A stretch of DNA of 29,732 bases from a virus. Shown here piece by piece: positions 1-7,342 of this stretch. The DNA lies in the IMG/VR virus record IMGVR_UViG_3300037264_003269, positions 1-29,732 of that record; one strand, given 5' to 3'. The translations under genes and the position numbers were made by a program. The notes beneath the pieces are model-generated. The model searched no databases and was not told where the DNA came from. It was given only the letters and a program-made list of their open reading frames with translations. Each line of letters opens with the position of its first letter. The stretch's first letter is position 1.

Positions 1-18
1 ACGCTCCTGGCTGACGAC

Positions 19-618
19 GTGGCGCACAACGCGCCGTGTGACGTGACCCCCGGCTCCCCCTCTCTCCAGCAGGTTCCCGCGGACGACTCCTCCTCGGCCG
101 CGGGGACCAGGGGGGGGCCGGTCCCCTGCCCGCCTCCGGAGGAACTCCCCCTTCTCTTCGCGCAGGAAGCGGTCGCGCAGGCCTGGACGGAAGCGACCCC
201 GCTCATGTTCGCGAACCACGACGAGACGGGAGCTCTCGATCGCTCGTTCTTCCAGCCCGACCAGGCCCGCTACCTGGCCCTGGAGGCCGCGGGGAAGCTC
301 GTCGTCTTCACCATGCGCCGCGGTGGCCGTTTGGTCGGCTACTCGGCGATGCTGCTCAGCGATCACCTGGACTATCCGGGCGTGCTGTGGGGGATGCAGC
401 TCGCGCTCTACGTCGTCCCGGCGGAGCGGTCGCTCAAGGTCCTCGGGTTCCTGCGCTGGCAGGACGAGCAGCTCCAGGGCGCGAGCGTCCGCTACTCCTA
501 CCGGCACAGCACCATGGCCCACCCGTACGGAAAGCTCCTCACGCGCCTGGGCTACAAGCCCCAGGAGCTCCGCTACGTGCGGGAACTCCCGCGGCTCCCC
601 GAGGGAGGGTCCCCCTGA
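19..618 (+). CDS. GNAT-like acyltransferase, possibly 5'-partial
   Basis: Encodes a 199-residue protein. The recognisable part begins near residue 45 and resembles the GNAT-like N-acetyltransferases found beside the portal gene in many podoviruses: an LMFANHDETG segment near residue 62, a YLALEAAGKL helix, the strand pair VVFTMRRGGRLVGYSAM, and a C-terminal RLGYKPQEL motif typical of the last GNAT helix and strand. The family moves an acyl group from acyl-CoA to an amine, but the substrate in phages is unknown. The first ~45 residues are Ser/Pro/Gly-rich and look non-conserved. The frame is open to the window edge, so the GTG at 19 is uncertain and has no clear Shine-Dalgarno. A TGA at 12-14 in another frame could end an upstream gene. 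An eight-G run at 110-117 lies in the weak N-terminal part. The stop overlaps the next start (TGATG). Confidence 0.72.
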   Translation: MAHNAPCDVTPGSPSLQQVPADDSSSAAGTRGGPVPCPPPEELPLLFAQEAVAQAWTEATPLMFANHDETGALDRSFFQPDQARYLALEAAGKLVVFTMRRGGRLVGYSAMLLSDHLDYPGVLWGMQLALYVVPAERSLKVLGFLRWQDEQLQGASVRYSYRHSTMAHPYGKLLTRLGYKPQELRYVRELPRLPEGGSP

Positions 619-941
619 TGGGTCTTGAAGTGGCCTTGATCGTGGGTGCCGTGGCGGCCGCTGCGTCGACGGGGGTGAGTATCCACCAGGGCGAGCAGCA
701 GCGTAGCCAGGCCAATAAGATGGCCGAGGCCCAGCGCCTGGCCGCCGAGAAGCAGCGCACGGAGCTCGAAACGAAAGAGCGCCGCGACGAGGCGACGGCA
801 GGGGCCCGGGCCGACCGCGTCCGCCAGCGCGCCCGCGCGGGTCTCGCCGGCGGCCGACGTTCCACGCAACTGACGGGACCCCTCGGGCTTCCCGACTACT
901 CGAGCTACTCCGGTCCCACCCTCGTCGGGGAGGCGCGCTAG
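618..941 (+). CDS. small phage virion-associated protein, membrane-like N terminus and Arg-rich coiled region
   Basis: Encodes 107 residues. Residues 3-20 are hydrophobic (LEVALIVGAVAAAASTGV) and could be a membrane segment or signal anchor. Residues 25-75 are strongly charged and likely a coiled coil, followed by a basic stretch and the motif STQLTGPLGLP. The end resembles the R-rich plus (S/T)xLTGPxG tail seen on small phage proteins next to portal genes; this is recognition by pattern only and no function is established. The ATG overlaps the previous stop by one base and the gene's own stop overlaps the next GTG, so all three first genes look translationally coupled. Its central part resembles the next gene (RRDEAT, then an Arg-rich run, then GLPDYS/GLPDFS), suggesting duplication. 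Confidence 0.65.
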   Translation: MGLEVALIVGAVAAAASTGVSIHQGEQQRSQANKMAEAQRLAAEKQRTELETKERRDEATAGARADRVRQRARAGLAGGRRSTQLTGPLGLPDYSSYSGPTLVGEAR

Positions 942-1204
942 TGGGGCTCGTCCCCGTCTCGGGCCCGATCCGCCGCAAGGATCCGGGGGCGGCCGAAGAG
1001 GCCGCGCGGCAGCTCCAGCAGCGCCGCGACGAGGCGACCTCGGCGTCTCGCGAGGCGCGGGGGCGCGCGCGCTCGCGAGGGCTTCCGGACTTCTCCGGCA
1101 CGGCGACCCTCGGGATCCCCGGGGGAGGCGGCCTCACGCTGCAGCCCCTCGGTCTCCTCGGCGGGCACCCCGGGCTCCGCCGAACCCTCGGGGGTAACGT
1201 ATGA
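941..1204 (+). CDS. small Arg/Gly-rich phage protein, partial paralogue of the preceding gene
   Basis: Encodes 87 residues from a GTG that overlaps the previous TAG (TAGTG), and ends in an ATGA overlap with the portal gene. No domain is recognised. It has the order QQRRDEAT, an Arg-rich stretch (REARGRARSR), GLPDFSG, then a Gly/Leu-rich tail. This repeats the order in the gene before it, and the DNA at 779-795 and 1022-1038 reads the same (CGCCGCGACGAGGCGAC). It lacks the hydrophobic N terminus of its neighbour. The tight overlaps on both sides are the best evidence that it is translated. It could be a minor head-tail junction protein, but that is only a guess from position. Confidence 0.55.
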   Translation: MGLVPVSGPIRRKDPGAAEEAARQLQQRRDEATSASREARGRARSRGLPDFSGTATLGIPGGGGLTLQPLGLLGGHPGLRRTLGGNV

Positions 1205-2955
1205 CCTCCGACGCCTATGATCCCAAGCGCGTGTCCGCCGTTGTGGCGGGCCTGGTCGCCGAGCGGGAACCCTACGAGGCCGGCTGGCGGGAGACCGACA
1301 AACTGGTCGCGCCGGGGATGGCGCGTCTGGACCTCGGGGACCTGGATAAGGGCGAGGTCGACGACTCCGAGATCGTGAACTCCACGGCCGACCAGGCCCA
1401 GGAGGTCTTCGAGAACGGCATGGTCGCCTTCACGGTCAACCCCAGCCAGCCGTGGATCCGGATCGAGCCGGAGGATCCCTCCCTCGCCCGGCGTATCTCG
1501 GTCTCGGACTGGGCCGACCAGGTCGCCCAGGTCCTCCTCGACGTCACCGAGGAGTCCGGGACGTACGAGCAACTGAAGAGCCTCTACGGCTACTCGGGCA
1601 AGTTCGCCAACGGCCTCCTCTGGACCGAGGAGAGTTACCGGACACTCGTCCGGACGCGCTCGATGGCGGTGGGGTCCTGGTGGATCGGCCGCGACGAGGA
1701 CGCGGTCCCGAGCACCATCTTCCGGCGCTTCCGCATGAGCGTGCGTCGGCTGGTCGAGACCTTCGGTCGCCGGACGCGCTCGGGGAGCTACGACTGGAGC
1801 AACTTCTCGACCGAGGTCCGTGAGGCCTGGGACGACTCCCACTACGAGCGTCAGGTCGACGTTGGGCAGCTCGTCCTCCCGAACGAAAACTGGAAGCCGG
1901 AGTACCAGAACGCCCGCGAGAAGCGCTTCGCGAGCTGCTACTTCGAGCTGGCCGGCGAGCGGAGTTCCTCCTCGAGCGGCCACTCCTACGCGCCCATGGA
2001 CGGGCGCTTCCTCCGGGAGGGCGGCTACGACGTCTTCCCGGGCCTGTTTTTCCCGTGGGACCTCTACGGCGACGACGTCTACGGGGTGCGATGCCCCGGG
2101 CGCATGTGCCGCGGCGACATCCGCGAGGTCCAGCATTGGAGCCACAAGACGGGGGCGGCGATCGACAAGATCCTGGACCCCCCGCTCTACGGCCCCCCCT
2201 GGGCGAAGATGCTCCGCGTTGGCTACCTCCCCGGGCAGGTGACGGCCGTCCCCGACTCGGATCTCCAGCGGGGCGGCCTCCGGAAGGTCGTCGAAGTCGA
2301 CCCGAAAGTCCTGGAAGCCCTCGACCGCACCGAGCGCATGGAGAAGCGGATCGAACGCGCCTATCACGTCCCGCTCTTCCGGATGCTCGAATCCCTCGGG
2401 GACGCGACGGGCCGGACCGCGACCGAGATCGCCCAGCGGAAGCAGGAAAGCCTGATGGGCCTGATCGGGCCGGGCGTCCGCGTGAACCGCGGCGTCCTCA
2501 TCCCGTACGTCCAGCGCATCTACAACGCCGCCGCGGCTCTGGGGCGTATCCCGCCTCCTCCCCGGGAAGTCGAAGGGAAACCCCTCAAGATCCGCTTCGT
2601 GTCGGTGATGGCCCAGGCGATGCGATCGCTCAACCTTGCCGCGATCGAGCGGGTGCTCGAGACCGCGGCGGTCGCCGTCAAGGTCGATCCCGCGGCCGGC
2701 CGCAACCTGCACGTCCGGAATCTCCTGGAAGAGATGCAGCGTGCTTCCGGCGCCCCCGCCCGGATCCTCCGGACCGAGGAGGAGATCGCGGCGATGGACG
2801 AGGCGGACCGGAAGGCCATGGCCATGCAGGCCCAGGTGGAGCAGGCCGAGCGCCTGGCGAAGACGGTGAAGACGCTGTCGGACGCGGAGCCAAGCTCGGA
2901 AAGCGTGCTGGGCAAGGTCGGCCAAGCCCTGAAGGGCGCAGGAGGCCGCAGGTGA
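1201..2955 (+). CDS. portal protein (T7-type head-to-tail connector)
   Basis: Encodes 584 residues, close to the size of T7 gp8 (536). It matches the pattern of the bacteriophage head-to-tail connector family: a charged N terminus with a WRETDKLVAPGM segment near residues 29-40, a STADQAQEVFENGM helix, then VNPSQPWIRI near residues 80-90, a long stem/wing region, and a C-terminal helical region with GRTATEIAQRKQESL near residues 405-420 followed by coiled, Ala/Glu-rich helices. The portal forms the dodecameric ring at one capsid vertex through which DNA is packaged and ejected. It sits at the head of the capsid genes, as expected. Start and stop both overlap the neighbouring genes by four bases. 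Confidence 0.93.
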   Translation: MTSDAYDPKRVSAVVAGLVAEREPYEAGWRETDKLVAPGMARLDLGDLDKGEVDDSEIVNSTADQAQEVFENGMVAFTVNPSQPWIRIEPEDPSLARRISVSDWADQVAQVLLDVTEESGTYEQLKSLYGYSGKFANGLLWTEESYRTLVRTRSMAVGSWWIGRDEDAVPSTIFRRFRMSVRRLVETFGRRTRSGSYDWSNFSTEVREAWDDSHYERQVDVGQLVLPNENWKPEYQNAREKRFASCYFELAGERSSSSSGHSYAPMDGRFLREGGYDVFPGLFFPWDLYGDDVYGVRCPGRMCRGDIREVQHWSHKTGAAIDKILDPPLYGPPWAKMLRVGYLPGQVTAVPDSDLQRGGLRKVVEVDPKVLEALDRTERMEKRIERAYHVPLFRMLESLGDATGRTATEIAQRKQESLMGLIGPGVRVNRGVLIPYVQRIYNAAAALGRIPPPPREVEGKPLKIRFVSVMAQAMRSLNLAAIERVLETAAVAVKVDPAAGRNLHVRNLLEEMQRASGAPARILRTEEEIAAMDEADRKAMAMQAQVEQAERLAKTVKTLSDAEPSSESVLGKVGQALKGAGGRR

Positions 2956-3284
2956 GCGAGAAGCTCCCCGTCGTCCCGAATACGCTCGTCATGCGCCTCA
3001 ACCTGGCGGGCCGTGCCTACAAGGTCGGCTTCGCCGAGGGCGTCCTCATGGTCCACGAGTGGCACACGGGTGCGGCCGTGTTCCAGACGGAGACGCGCTA
3101 CTCCGATAGCGAGATTCCCCAGCTCGCCCTCCGGGGCGTGCGGGGAGCGCTCATCGTGGCTCATCCCATGCATCCCCCCTACCGGCTCGTGCCGGTCAGT
3201 CATCGGTCGTGGGTCTTCGAGCGGCTGGAGATCGCCCCTGCCCGCCGCCATCTGAAACCGGGGGCTCAGGAGGAAATCCGATGA
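2952..3284 (+). CDS. small conserved-looking phage protein of unknown function
   Basis: Encodes 110 residues from a GTG overlapping the portal stop (GTGA). The frame is open further upstream inside the portal gene, but the GTG at 2952 is the coupling start and begins SEKLPVVPNTLVMRL. The protein is beta-rich with alternating hydrophobic residues, a YKVGFAEGVLMVHEW segment, and a basic C terminus. It has no cysteine pattern, membrane segment or recognised catalytic motif. Its position between portal and capsid genes suggests a head or head-completion protein; this is inference from context only. Confidence 0.6.
   Translation: MSEKLPVVPNTLVMRLNLAGRAYKVGFAEGVLMVHEWHTGAAVFQTETRYSDSEIPQLALRGVRGALIVAHPMHPPYRLVPVSHRSWVFERLEIAPARRHLKPGAQEEIR
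3268..3273 (+). promoter_or_regulatory. Shine-Dalgarno for the two-repeat structural protein
   Basis: AGGAGG lies seven bases before the ATG at 3281 and decides that start over an in-frame ATG further upstream at 3209, which lies inside the preceding gene. Confidence 0.75.
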
Positions 3285-4117
3285 GGGTGATCAAGGTCCA
3301 CGACTTCTCCGGCCCGCTCGGCAAGGAACACGTCGAAGCGCCGGCCGCCGGCAGCGGCGCCGCCGTCACCGAAACGGCGACGCAGACGCTTCAGAACAAG
3401 ACCCTCGACACCCCCGCGATCACGAACGGCGTGACGCACGAGGTCGCGGCCGTGGTCGCCGCCGGCACCGTTCAGGGCGACGCGGCGGCGCTTGCCGGCG
3501 CCGTCATCTACGACGTGACGGCCGCCGACGGCACGAAGGGCGTGAAGCTGCCCGCGGCCGCCACCGGCAAGAAGATCGTCGTCTACAACAACTCCGCGAA
3601 CGCGCTCAAGGTCTACCCCGCCAGCGGCGACGACATCAACGACGGCACCGTCGACGTGCATGTCACGATCGCGCCGAAGTGCTGGGCGGTCTTCGAGGCC
3701 GTGGATGCGACGACCTGGGCGTCGAGCGCCGCGCTCGCCAGCCTGGCGGGCACGGAGACCCTGACGAACAAGACGCTCACCGCCCCGGTCCTGGTGGGCG
3801 ACGTCCAGATCCTGGCCGCCGCCGGCACCGTGCAGGGCGACGCGGGAGCCATCACCGTCAAGTCGGGAGGCCTCGTGCATGTGACCGGCGCCGACGCCAC
3901 GAAGGGCGCCCGTCTCCCGGCGGCCGCGGCCGGCCTGATCGTCGACCTCAAGAACGACGACGCGGCCAACGCCATCCTCAAGCTCTACCCCGCCACGGGC
4001 GACGAGATCAACGCGCTGGGGGCGAACACGGAGATCAGCCTCGCCGCCAAGGTCTCGGCCCGCTTCCGCGCGATCGACGCGACGACCTGGTTCAGCATCC
4101 CGCTCCTCCCGAGCTAG
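3281..4117 (+). CDS. structural protein made of two 124-residue repeats
   Basis: Encodes 278 residues after a strong AGGAGG. After a 25-residue lead the protein is an internal duplication: NKTLDTPAI / NKTLTAPVL, AAGTVQGDAAA / AAGTVQGDAGA, GTKGVKLPAA / ATKGARLPAA, LKVYPASGDDIN / LKLYPATGDEIN, and ATTWAS / ATTWFS occur once in each half. The two halves keep exactly 372 bases of register from the NKTL to the TTW motif with no indel. Such beta-rich modules are common in phage structural proteins; the NKTL motif is also familiar from tail-fibre and virion surface proteins. Placement between portal and scaffold favours a head-surface decoration or head-fibre role, but a tail role cannot be excluded. 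Confidence 0.7.
   Translation: MRVIKVHDFSGPLGKEHVEAPAAGSGAAVTETATQTLQNKTLDTPAITNGVTHEVAAVVAAGTVQGDAAALAGAVIYDVTAADGTKGVKLPAAATGKKIVVYNNSANALKVYPASGDDINDGTVDVHVTIAPKCWAVFEAVDATTWASSAALASLAGTETLTNKTLTAPVLVGDVQILAAAGTVQGDAGAITVKSGGLVHVTGADATKGARLPAAAAGLIVDLKNDDAANAILKLYPATGDEINALGANTEISLAAKVSARFRAIDATTWFSIPLLPS
3395..4096 (+). repeat. tandem in-frame duplication, 372-bp period
   Basis: Two copies of one coding module. Matching anchors are 3395 and 3767 (NKTL) and 3707 and 4079 (ATTW), each pair 372 bases apart. DNA similarity is highest around 3460-3480 and 3832-3852, where GCCGGCACCGT and CAGGGCGACGCG recur. Confidence 0.75.
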
Positions 4118-4120
4118 TGC

Positions 4121-4474
4121 ATGAAGAAGTCGCCCCACGTCCCGGAGGACTGCGGAAGATGCGCCGAGCGCGCGAAGAAGCGCTACGACCGCTTTCAGCG
4201 CTCCCTCCAGGCCGTCATGGCGACGACCGAGGGCCGGCTGGTCCTGGACCAGATCCTCGACTGGACCGGGCAGAACCAGCGGAGCCTCTGGGATCCGAGC
4301 TCGCGGATGCATTGGCTCGTGGGGCGGCGCGACCTGGGCAAGGAGATCGAGGACGAGCTCCTGGCCGCCGCGCGCCCGAGTTACTTCACGATGCGCGACG
4401 AGCGCGTGAAGGCCGCCGAGATGGAAGAGGCCGATAAGCGCGTCGACGAGGAAATGCTGAGAAAGGAACGCTAG
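4121..4474 (+). CDS. Bbp19-family phage protein
   Basis: Encodes 117 residues. It matches what I recall of the family named after Bordetella phage BPP-1 Bbp19: a central FQRSLQAVMATTEGRLVLDQIL helix-turn near residues 25-46, then HWLVGRRDLGKEIEDELLAA near residues 64-83, and a charged C-terminal helix. The function of the family is not firmly known; it lies with capsid genes in related phages and may act in head assembly. N-terminal CGRC (two cysteines) is a mild oddity and could bind metal. The ATG follows the previous stop by three bases without a strong Shine-Dalgarno. It is immediately followed by the scaffold gene. Confidence 0.75.
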   Translation: MKKSPHVPEDCGRCAERAKKRYDRFQRSLQAVMATTEGRLVLDQILDWTGQNQRSLWDPSSRMHWLVGRRDLGKEIEDELLAAARPSYFTMRDERVKAAEMEEADKRVDEEMLRKER

Positions 4475-5251
4475 ATGACTCTCAAGACGGCACCCCCGGA
4501 CGTGAAGGCCCAAGCGGCCACGACGCCCCCGGCGACCCCCGCCGCGCAGGTAACCCCGAAAGCGGCGGCCGTGACCCCGGAGGGCAAGGCGGCTCCCGCC
4601 GATAAGGCGGCCGCGGAGCTGCTGGATCTCTCGAAGACCGCACCGGCGGCGCCGGCAGCGGCCGCGGCCCCCGTGAAGCCCGACTCCCCCGAGGCCGGGG
4701 AGAAGAAGCTCCCGGAGGGGCAGGAGCCCGCGAAGGAGACCCCGCCGGCCGAGGCGACGTATGACCTCGCGCTCGCGGAGGACTCGGCGCTCGACCCGGA
4801 GGTCGACGTCCCGGCGGTGCTGGAGTTCGCCAAGGCGGAGAAGATCTCCCCGGACCTGGCCAAGAAGGTCCTCCTCCAGCGCGAGGACGCCATCAAGTCC
4901 TGGAAGGTCCACCAGCAGGCCCTGACGAAGGCGATCGTCGAGGGCTGGGCGAAGGAACTCCCGACCGATCAGGAGATTGGCGGGGACAAGCTCCCCGGCG
5001 CCCTGGAAGACGCGAAGCGGGCCCTGGCTCGCTTCGGCGACGACGAGATGCGGAAGGTCCTCGAGCAGACCGGCCTCGGGAACAACCGGATCTGGCTCAG
5101 GATGGCCGCGCGGGTCGGGAAGACGCTCCGCGACGAGGTGCTCGTCGACGGCAAGGAGTCCGGCGCCGGCGGCGCGGGGAAGTCGGCCGCGGAGGTCCTC
5201 TTCCCCCTGGAAGAGATCGGCCGGACCCAGGATCCGGGGCCCCCGACCTAG
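4475..5251 (+). CDS. capsid scaffolding protein
   Basis: Encodes 258 residues and starts one base after the previous stop. Residues 1-90 are Ala/Pro/Lys-rich and likely disordered. From about residue 92 (YDLALAED) a helical acidic region follows, including DVPAVLEFAKAEKISPDLAKKVL, a WAKELPTDQEIGG segment, a KRALARFGDDEMRKVLEQTGLGNN motif, and a final SAAEVLFP. This order is typical of podovirus scaffold proteins, which template capsid assembly and then leave the procapsid. The gene sits directly upstream of the major capsid gene, as in T7-like and BPP-1-like phages. No protease motif is seen. Confidence 0.85.
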   Translation: MTLKTAPPDVKAQAATTPPATPAAQVTPKAAAVTPEGKAAPADKAAAELLDLSKTAPAAPAAAAAPVKPDSPEAGEKKLPEGQEPAKETPPAEATYDLALAEDSALDPEVDVPAVLEFAKAEKISPDLAKKVLLQREDAIKSWKVHQQALTKAIVEGWAKELPTDQEIGGDKLPGALEDAKRALARFGDDEMRKVLEQTGLGNNRIWLRMAARVGKTLRDEVLVDGKESGAGGAGKSAAEVLFPLEEIGRTQDPGPPT

Positions 5252-5276
5252 ACGTGAGACGGAGATCATGAAGTCC

Positions 5277-5304
5277 GGGCGCTGGGCCCCTCTGGCCGGC
5301 GCCC
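5277..5304 (+). other. GC-rich hairpin in the capsid leader
   Basis: GGGCGC (5277-5282) pairs with GCGCCC (5299-5304), and GGCC (5285-5288) can pair with GGCC (5294-5297). It lies in the 69-base gap before the capsid start and is not followed by a T run. It may be an mRNA stability element or processing site. Confidence 0.35.
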
Positions 5305-5307
5305 TTG

Positions 5308-5313
5308 AAGGAG
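5308..5313 (+). promoter_or_regulatory. strong Shine-Dalgarno of the major capsid gene
   Basis: AAGGAG seven bases before the ATG at 5321, directly below the leader hairpin. It is one of the strongest sites in the window, consistent with high capsid production. Confidence 0.75.
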
Positions 5314-5320
5314 AAGAGCC

Positions 5321-6328
5321 ATGGCTGTTCTGAGCGGAATGCTGTCGCAGATGGAGATCGCGAAGCGTCGCGACCCCTCCGGCAAGACCATGAAGATCGT
5401 CGAGATCCTGAACCAGGTCCTCGAGATGGGCCGGGACGCGATCTACAAGGAGGGCAACCTTCCGATCGGTCACCAGCTCGCGAGCCGGACGTTCATCCCC
5501 CGCCCCTCGTGGGTGGCGATGGGCGAAGGCGTGACGAGCGTCGTGTCCGAGACCGAGCAGGACGTGGAGACCTTCGGCCAGATGCTGGCCAAGAGCGACG
5601 TTCCGAAAGACGTGGCCGAGATCGGCGGGAGCGTCCAGGAGAACCTCCTCGCCGAGAGCGTCCCCATCCTCCACGGCATCGAGCAGGAGTTCGAGGAGAC
5701 CGTCTGGTACGGCAACCGGGGTCTCGCGCCCAAGGAGTTCGACGGCTACACGATGCGGTTCAACGACCTCTCCGGCCCGACCGCCGACAACATCATCGAC
5801 GGCGGCGGCGTGGGCTCCGACAACTGCTCGATGTGGATGATCGGGTGGGGCGAGATGACCACCTGGATCGGCTACCCCCAGGGCTCGAAGGGCGGGATCG
5901 AGATGATCCCCCGCGGCCTCCAGGACGTGACGGAGACCGCCGGTTCCAACTCCAAGACCTTCCTCGCCTACCGGACCTACTGGTCCAAGAAGTGCGGGGT
6001 CGTGGTGCGCGACTGGCGGACCATCATCAGGGGCGCCAACATCGACGTCTCGGAGATGCGGACGAAGTCGGCCGCGGCGAGCGACCTGACCGAGATGCTG
6101 ATCAAGATGTGGCACCGCGCGCGGCGGGTGAAGGGTCTCGCGAAATTCTGGCGCATCTACATGAACTCGACCTGCAACCAGTACCTCGACATCCAGAAGC
6201 GCGACGACGTCGGGGTCGGCGGCGGCCTCTCGTACGTCAACGTCGACGGCGAGGAGGCGGAGGCCTTCCGGAAGATCCCCGTCCGGATCTCCGACAGCCT
6301 GCTCCCGACGGAGTCCGCGGCCGCCTAG
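5321..6328 (+). CDS. major capsid protein (HK97-like fold, GP7/Bbp17-type)
   Basis: Encodes 335 residues. Motifs match podovirus major capsid proteins of the BPP-1-like group: MEIAKRRDPSGK near residues 11-22, KEGNLPIGHQLASRTFIPRP near residues 46-65, the E-loop-like region, a YGNRGLAPKEFDGYTMRFN stretch near residues 128-146, IDGGGVGSDNCSMWMIGWGE near residues 157-176, and YPQGSKGGIEM. The protein forms the icosahedral shell. A long leader with a hairpin and a strong Shine-Dalgarno precede it; scaffold lies upstream and the cement protein downstream. No clear slippery site for a T7-like 10B product was found at its end. Confidence 0.92.
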   Translation: MAVLSGMLSQMEIAKRRDPSGKTMKIVEILNQVLEMGRDAIYKEGNLPIGHQLASRTFIPRPSWVAMGEGVTSVVSETEQDVETFGQMLAKSDVPKDVAEIGGSVQENLLAESVPILHGIEQEFEETVWYGNRGLAPKEFDGYTMRFNDLSGPTADNIIDGGGVGSDNCSMWMIGWGEMTTWIGYPQGSKGGIEMIPRGLQDVTETAGSNSKTFLAYRTYWSKKCGVVVRDWRTIIRGANIDVSEMRTKSAAASDLTEMLIKMWHRARRVKGLAKFWRIYMNSTCNQYLDIQKRDDVGVGGGLSYVNVDGEEAEAFRKIPVRISDSLLPTESAAA

Positions 6329-6411
6329 TAGGCGTGGCCCTGGACGTGTGGCGTGACGTGAGATGTGCCTGAACCAGGAACGACGAATCAGGATGTAGCG
6401 AGGGCAAGAAC

Positions 6412-6840
6412 ATGATCGACCAGAGCCTTTTCTTCGCGGACGCGCAGGCGGTGACGGCGGACGCCGCCACCGCGAACAGCCACCTCTCCTCCTCGGCCCG
6501 GAAGATCGGGGTGGGGACGCCGCTCTACTTCCACGCGGCCCTGCTCGTGGCGATGACCGACGCGGGCAGCAACTCGACCTGCACGGTCACCCTCCAGGCG
6601 GACGACGATGTCGGCTTCGGCGGCCTGATCACCATCTGCACGCTCCCCGTCTTCGCGGCCCTCTCGCCGGCCGGGACGGTGCGCTGCGAGCCGGTCGGGA
6701 TGGGCTTCGCCGGGAAGCTCCGCCTGCGCGGCTTCTTCACGATGGCGAACGGCAACCTCACGACGGGCACCTTCAGCGTGTGGCTCTCGAGCGTCCAGAA
6801 GTCCTGGTCGGCGAAGCCCCAGGCGATCAGCATCGGGTAG
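6412..6840 (+). CDS. Bbp16-family capsid cement protein
   Basis: Encodes 142 residues. It follows the family pattern: start DQSLFFADAQAVTADAA, then HLSSSARKIGVGTPLYFHA, a TCTVTLQADDDVGFGGL strand region near residues 57-75, and a LRLRGFFTMANGNLTTGTFSVWL end. Cement proteins of this family bind the outer capsid of BPP-1-like phages and stabilise it against internal DNA pressure. The 83-base gap upstream holds no clear gene. A perfect hairpin lies just downstream. Confidence 0.85.
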   Translation: MIDQSLFFADAQAVTADAATANSHLSSSARKIGVGTPLYFHAALLVAMTDAGSNSTCTVTLQADDDVGFGGLITICTLPVFAALSPAGTVRCEPVGMGFAGKLRLRGFFTMANGNLTTGTFSVWLSSVQKSWSAKPQAISIG

Positions 6841-6868
6841 TCGCTGGTCCCGGAGATCTCGCGATTCC

Positions 6869-6901
6869 GGGGCGGCGGGGAGCCTCGCTCCCCGCCGCCC
6901 C
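6869..6901 (+). terminator. perfect 15-bp hairpin after the capsid genes, probable terminator or attenuator
   Basis: The arms GGGGCGGCGGGGAGC (6869-6883) and GCTCCCCGCCGCCCC (6887-6901) are exact reverse complements around a three-base CTC loop. Only two T residues follow, so classic rho-independent termination is uncertain. The position, right after capsid and cement genes, matches the T7 terminator after gene 10. Confidence 0.55.
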
Positions 6902-6949
6902 TTCGGTCGTGTGTCGTGCGTCTTGTCCAGGTGAGAAAGGAGAGCTACT

Positions 6950-7303
6950 GTGGCGGATCCGAAAGCCCCCGCGGCCCCTGTCGCCCCCCCCGCGCGGCGG
7001 GCCCGGCCCATGCTCGTCGTCTCGACGGCCGAGGGCGTGTACAACGGCCTCCGCGTCCGGAAGCCTGGCTTCAAGTTCTACCTGGACGACCCCACGCACT
7101 TCTCCTGGGAGTGGATGGAGATCGTCGACGCCACCGACGAGCAGCGCTCGAAGATCCGGAAGGACACGCGGACCCTAGTCAAGAAGCGGAGCCGGAGCAA
7201 GAAGCCCGTCTACCGCGTGGACGGCCGGCCCGTCCGCGCCGGGGGCCCCGTCTCCTCGGGCAACCCCGCGGCGCTCGACGAGGACCTGGCCGGCGTGGAG
7301 TAG
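6950..7303 (+). CDS. small head-associated phage protein, unknown function
   Basis: Encodes 117 residues from a GTG with AAAGGAGAG about seven bases upstream. The N terminus is Ala/Pro-rich. The core reads MLVVSTAEGVYNGLRVRKPGFKFYL followed by HFSWEWMEIVD, a pattern I associate with small proteins just downstream of capsid genes in many podo- and siphoviruses (a GxxFxL beta hairpin followed by FSxxWM). The C-terminal half is basic and flexible. It is the first gene after the hairpin at 6869-6901. The role could be head completion or decoration; not proven. Confidence 0.65.
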   Translation: MADPKAPAAPVAPPARRARPMLVVSTAEGVYNGLRVRKPGFKFYLDDPTHFSWEWMEIVDATDEQRSKIRKDTRTLVKKRSRSKKPVYRVDGRPVRAGGPVSSGNPAALDEDLAGVE

Positions 7304-7342
7304 AGGGCAAGGAACCCGGAAGACCGATCGAGGAACGAAGCC

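Noticed and set aside
3266-6115. Very long open frame on the minus strand opposite the capsid genes, and similar ones opposite 11576-14602 and 24805-27753
   Set aside because: They mirror real plus-strand genes in GC-rich DNA, have Arg/Gly/Leu-rich composition without domains, and lack ribosome sites. They are codon-bias shadows.
5305-6372. Second plus-strand open frame across the capsid gene
   Set aside because: Composition is Arg/Pro/Asp-rich low complexity; the overlapping frame encodes the recognisable capsid protein with the strong ribosome site.
6290-6411. T7-like programmed frameshift producing an extended capsid protein
   Set aside because: An alternative frame does continue to 6372, but no slippery heptamer or pause structure is seen at the capsid stop.
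6329-6411. Promoter or small gene between capsid and cement genes
   Set aside because: No convincing -35/-10 pair, phage-type promoter or coding frame with a ribosome site could be supported.
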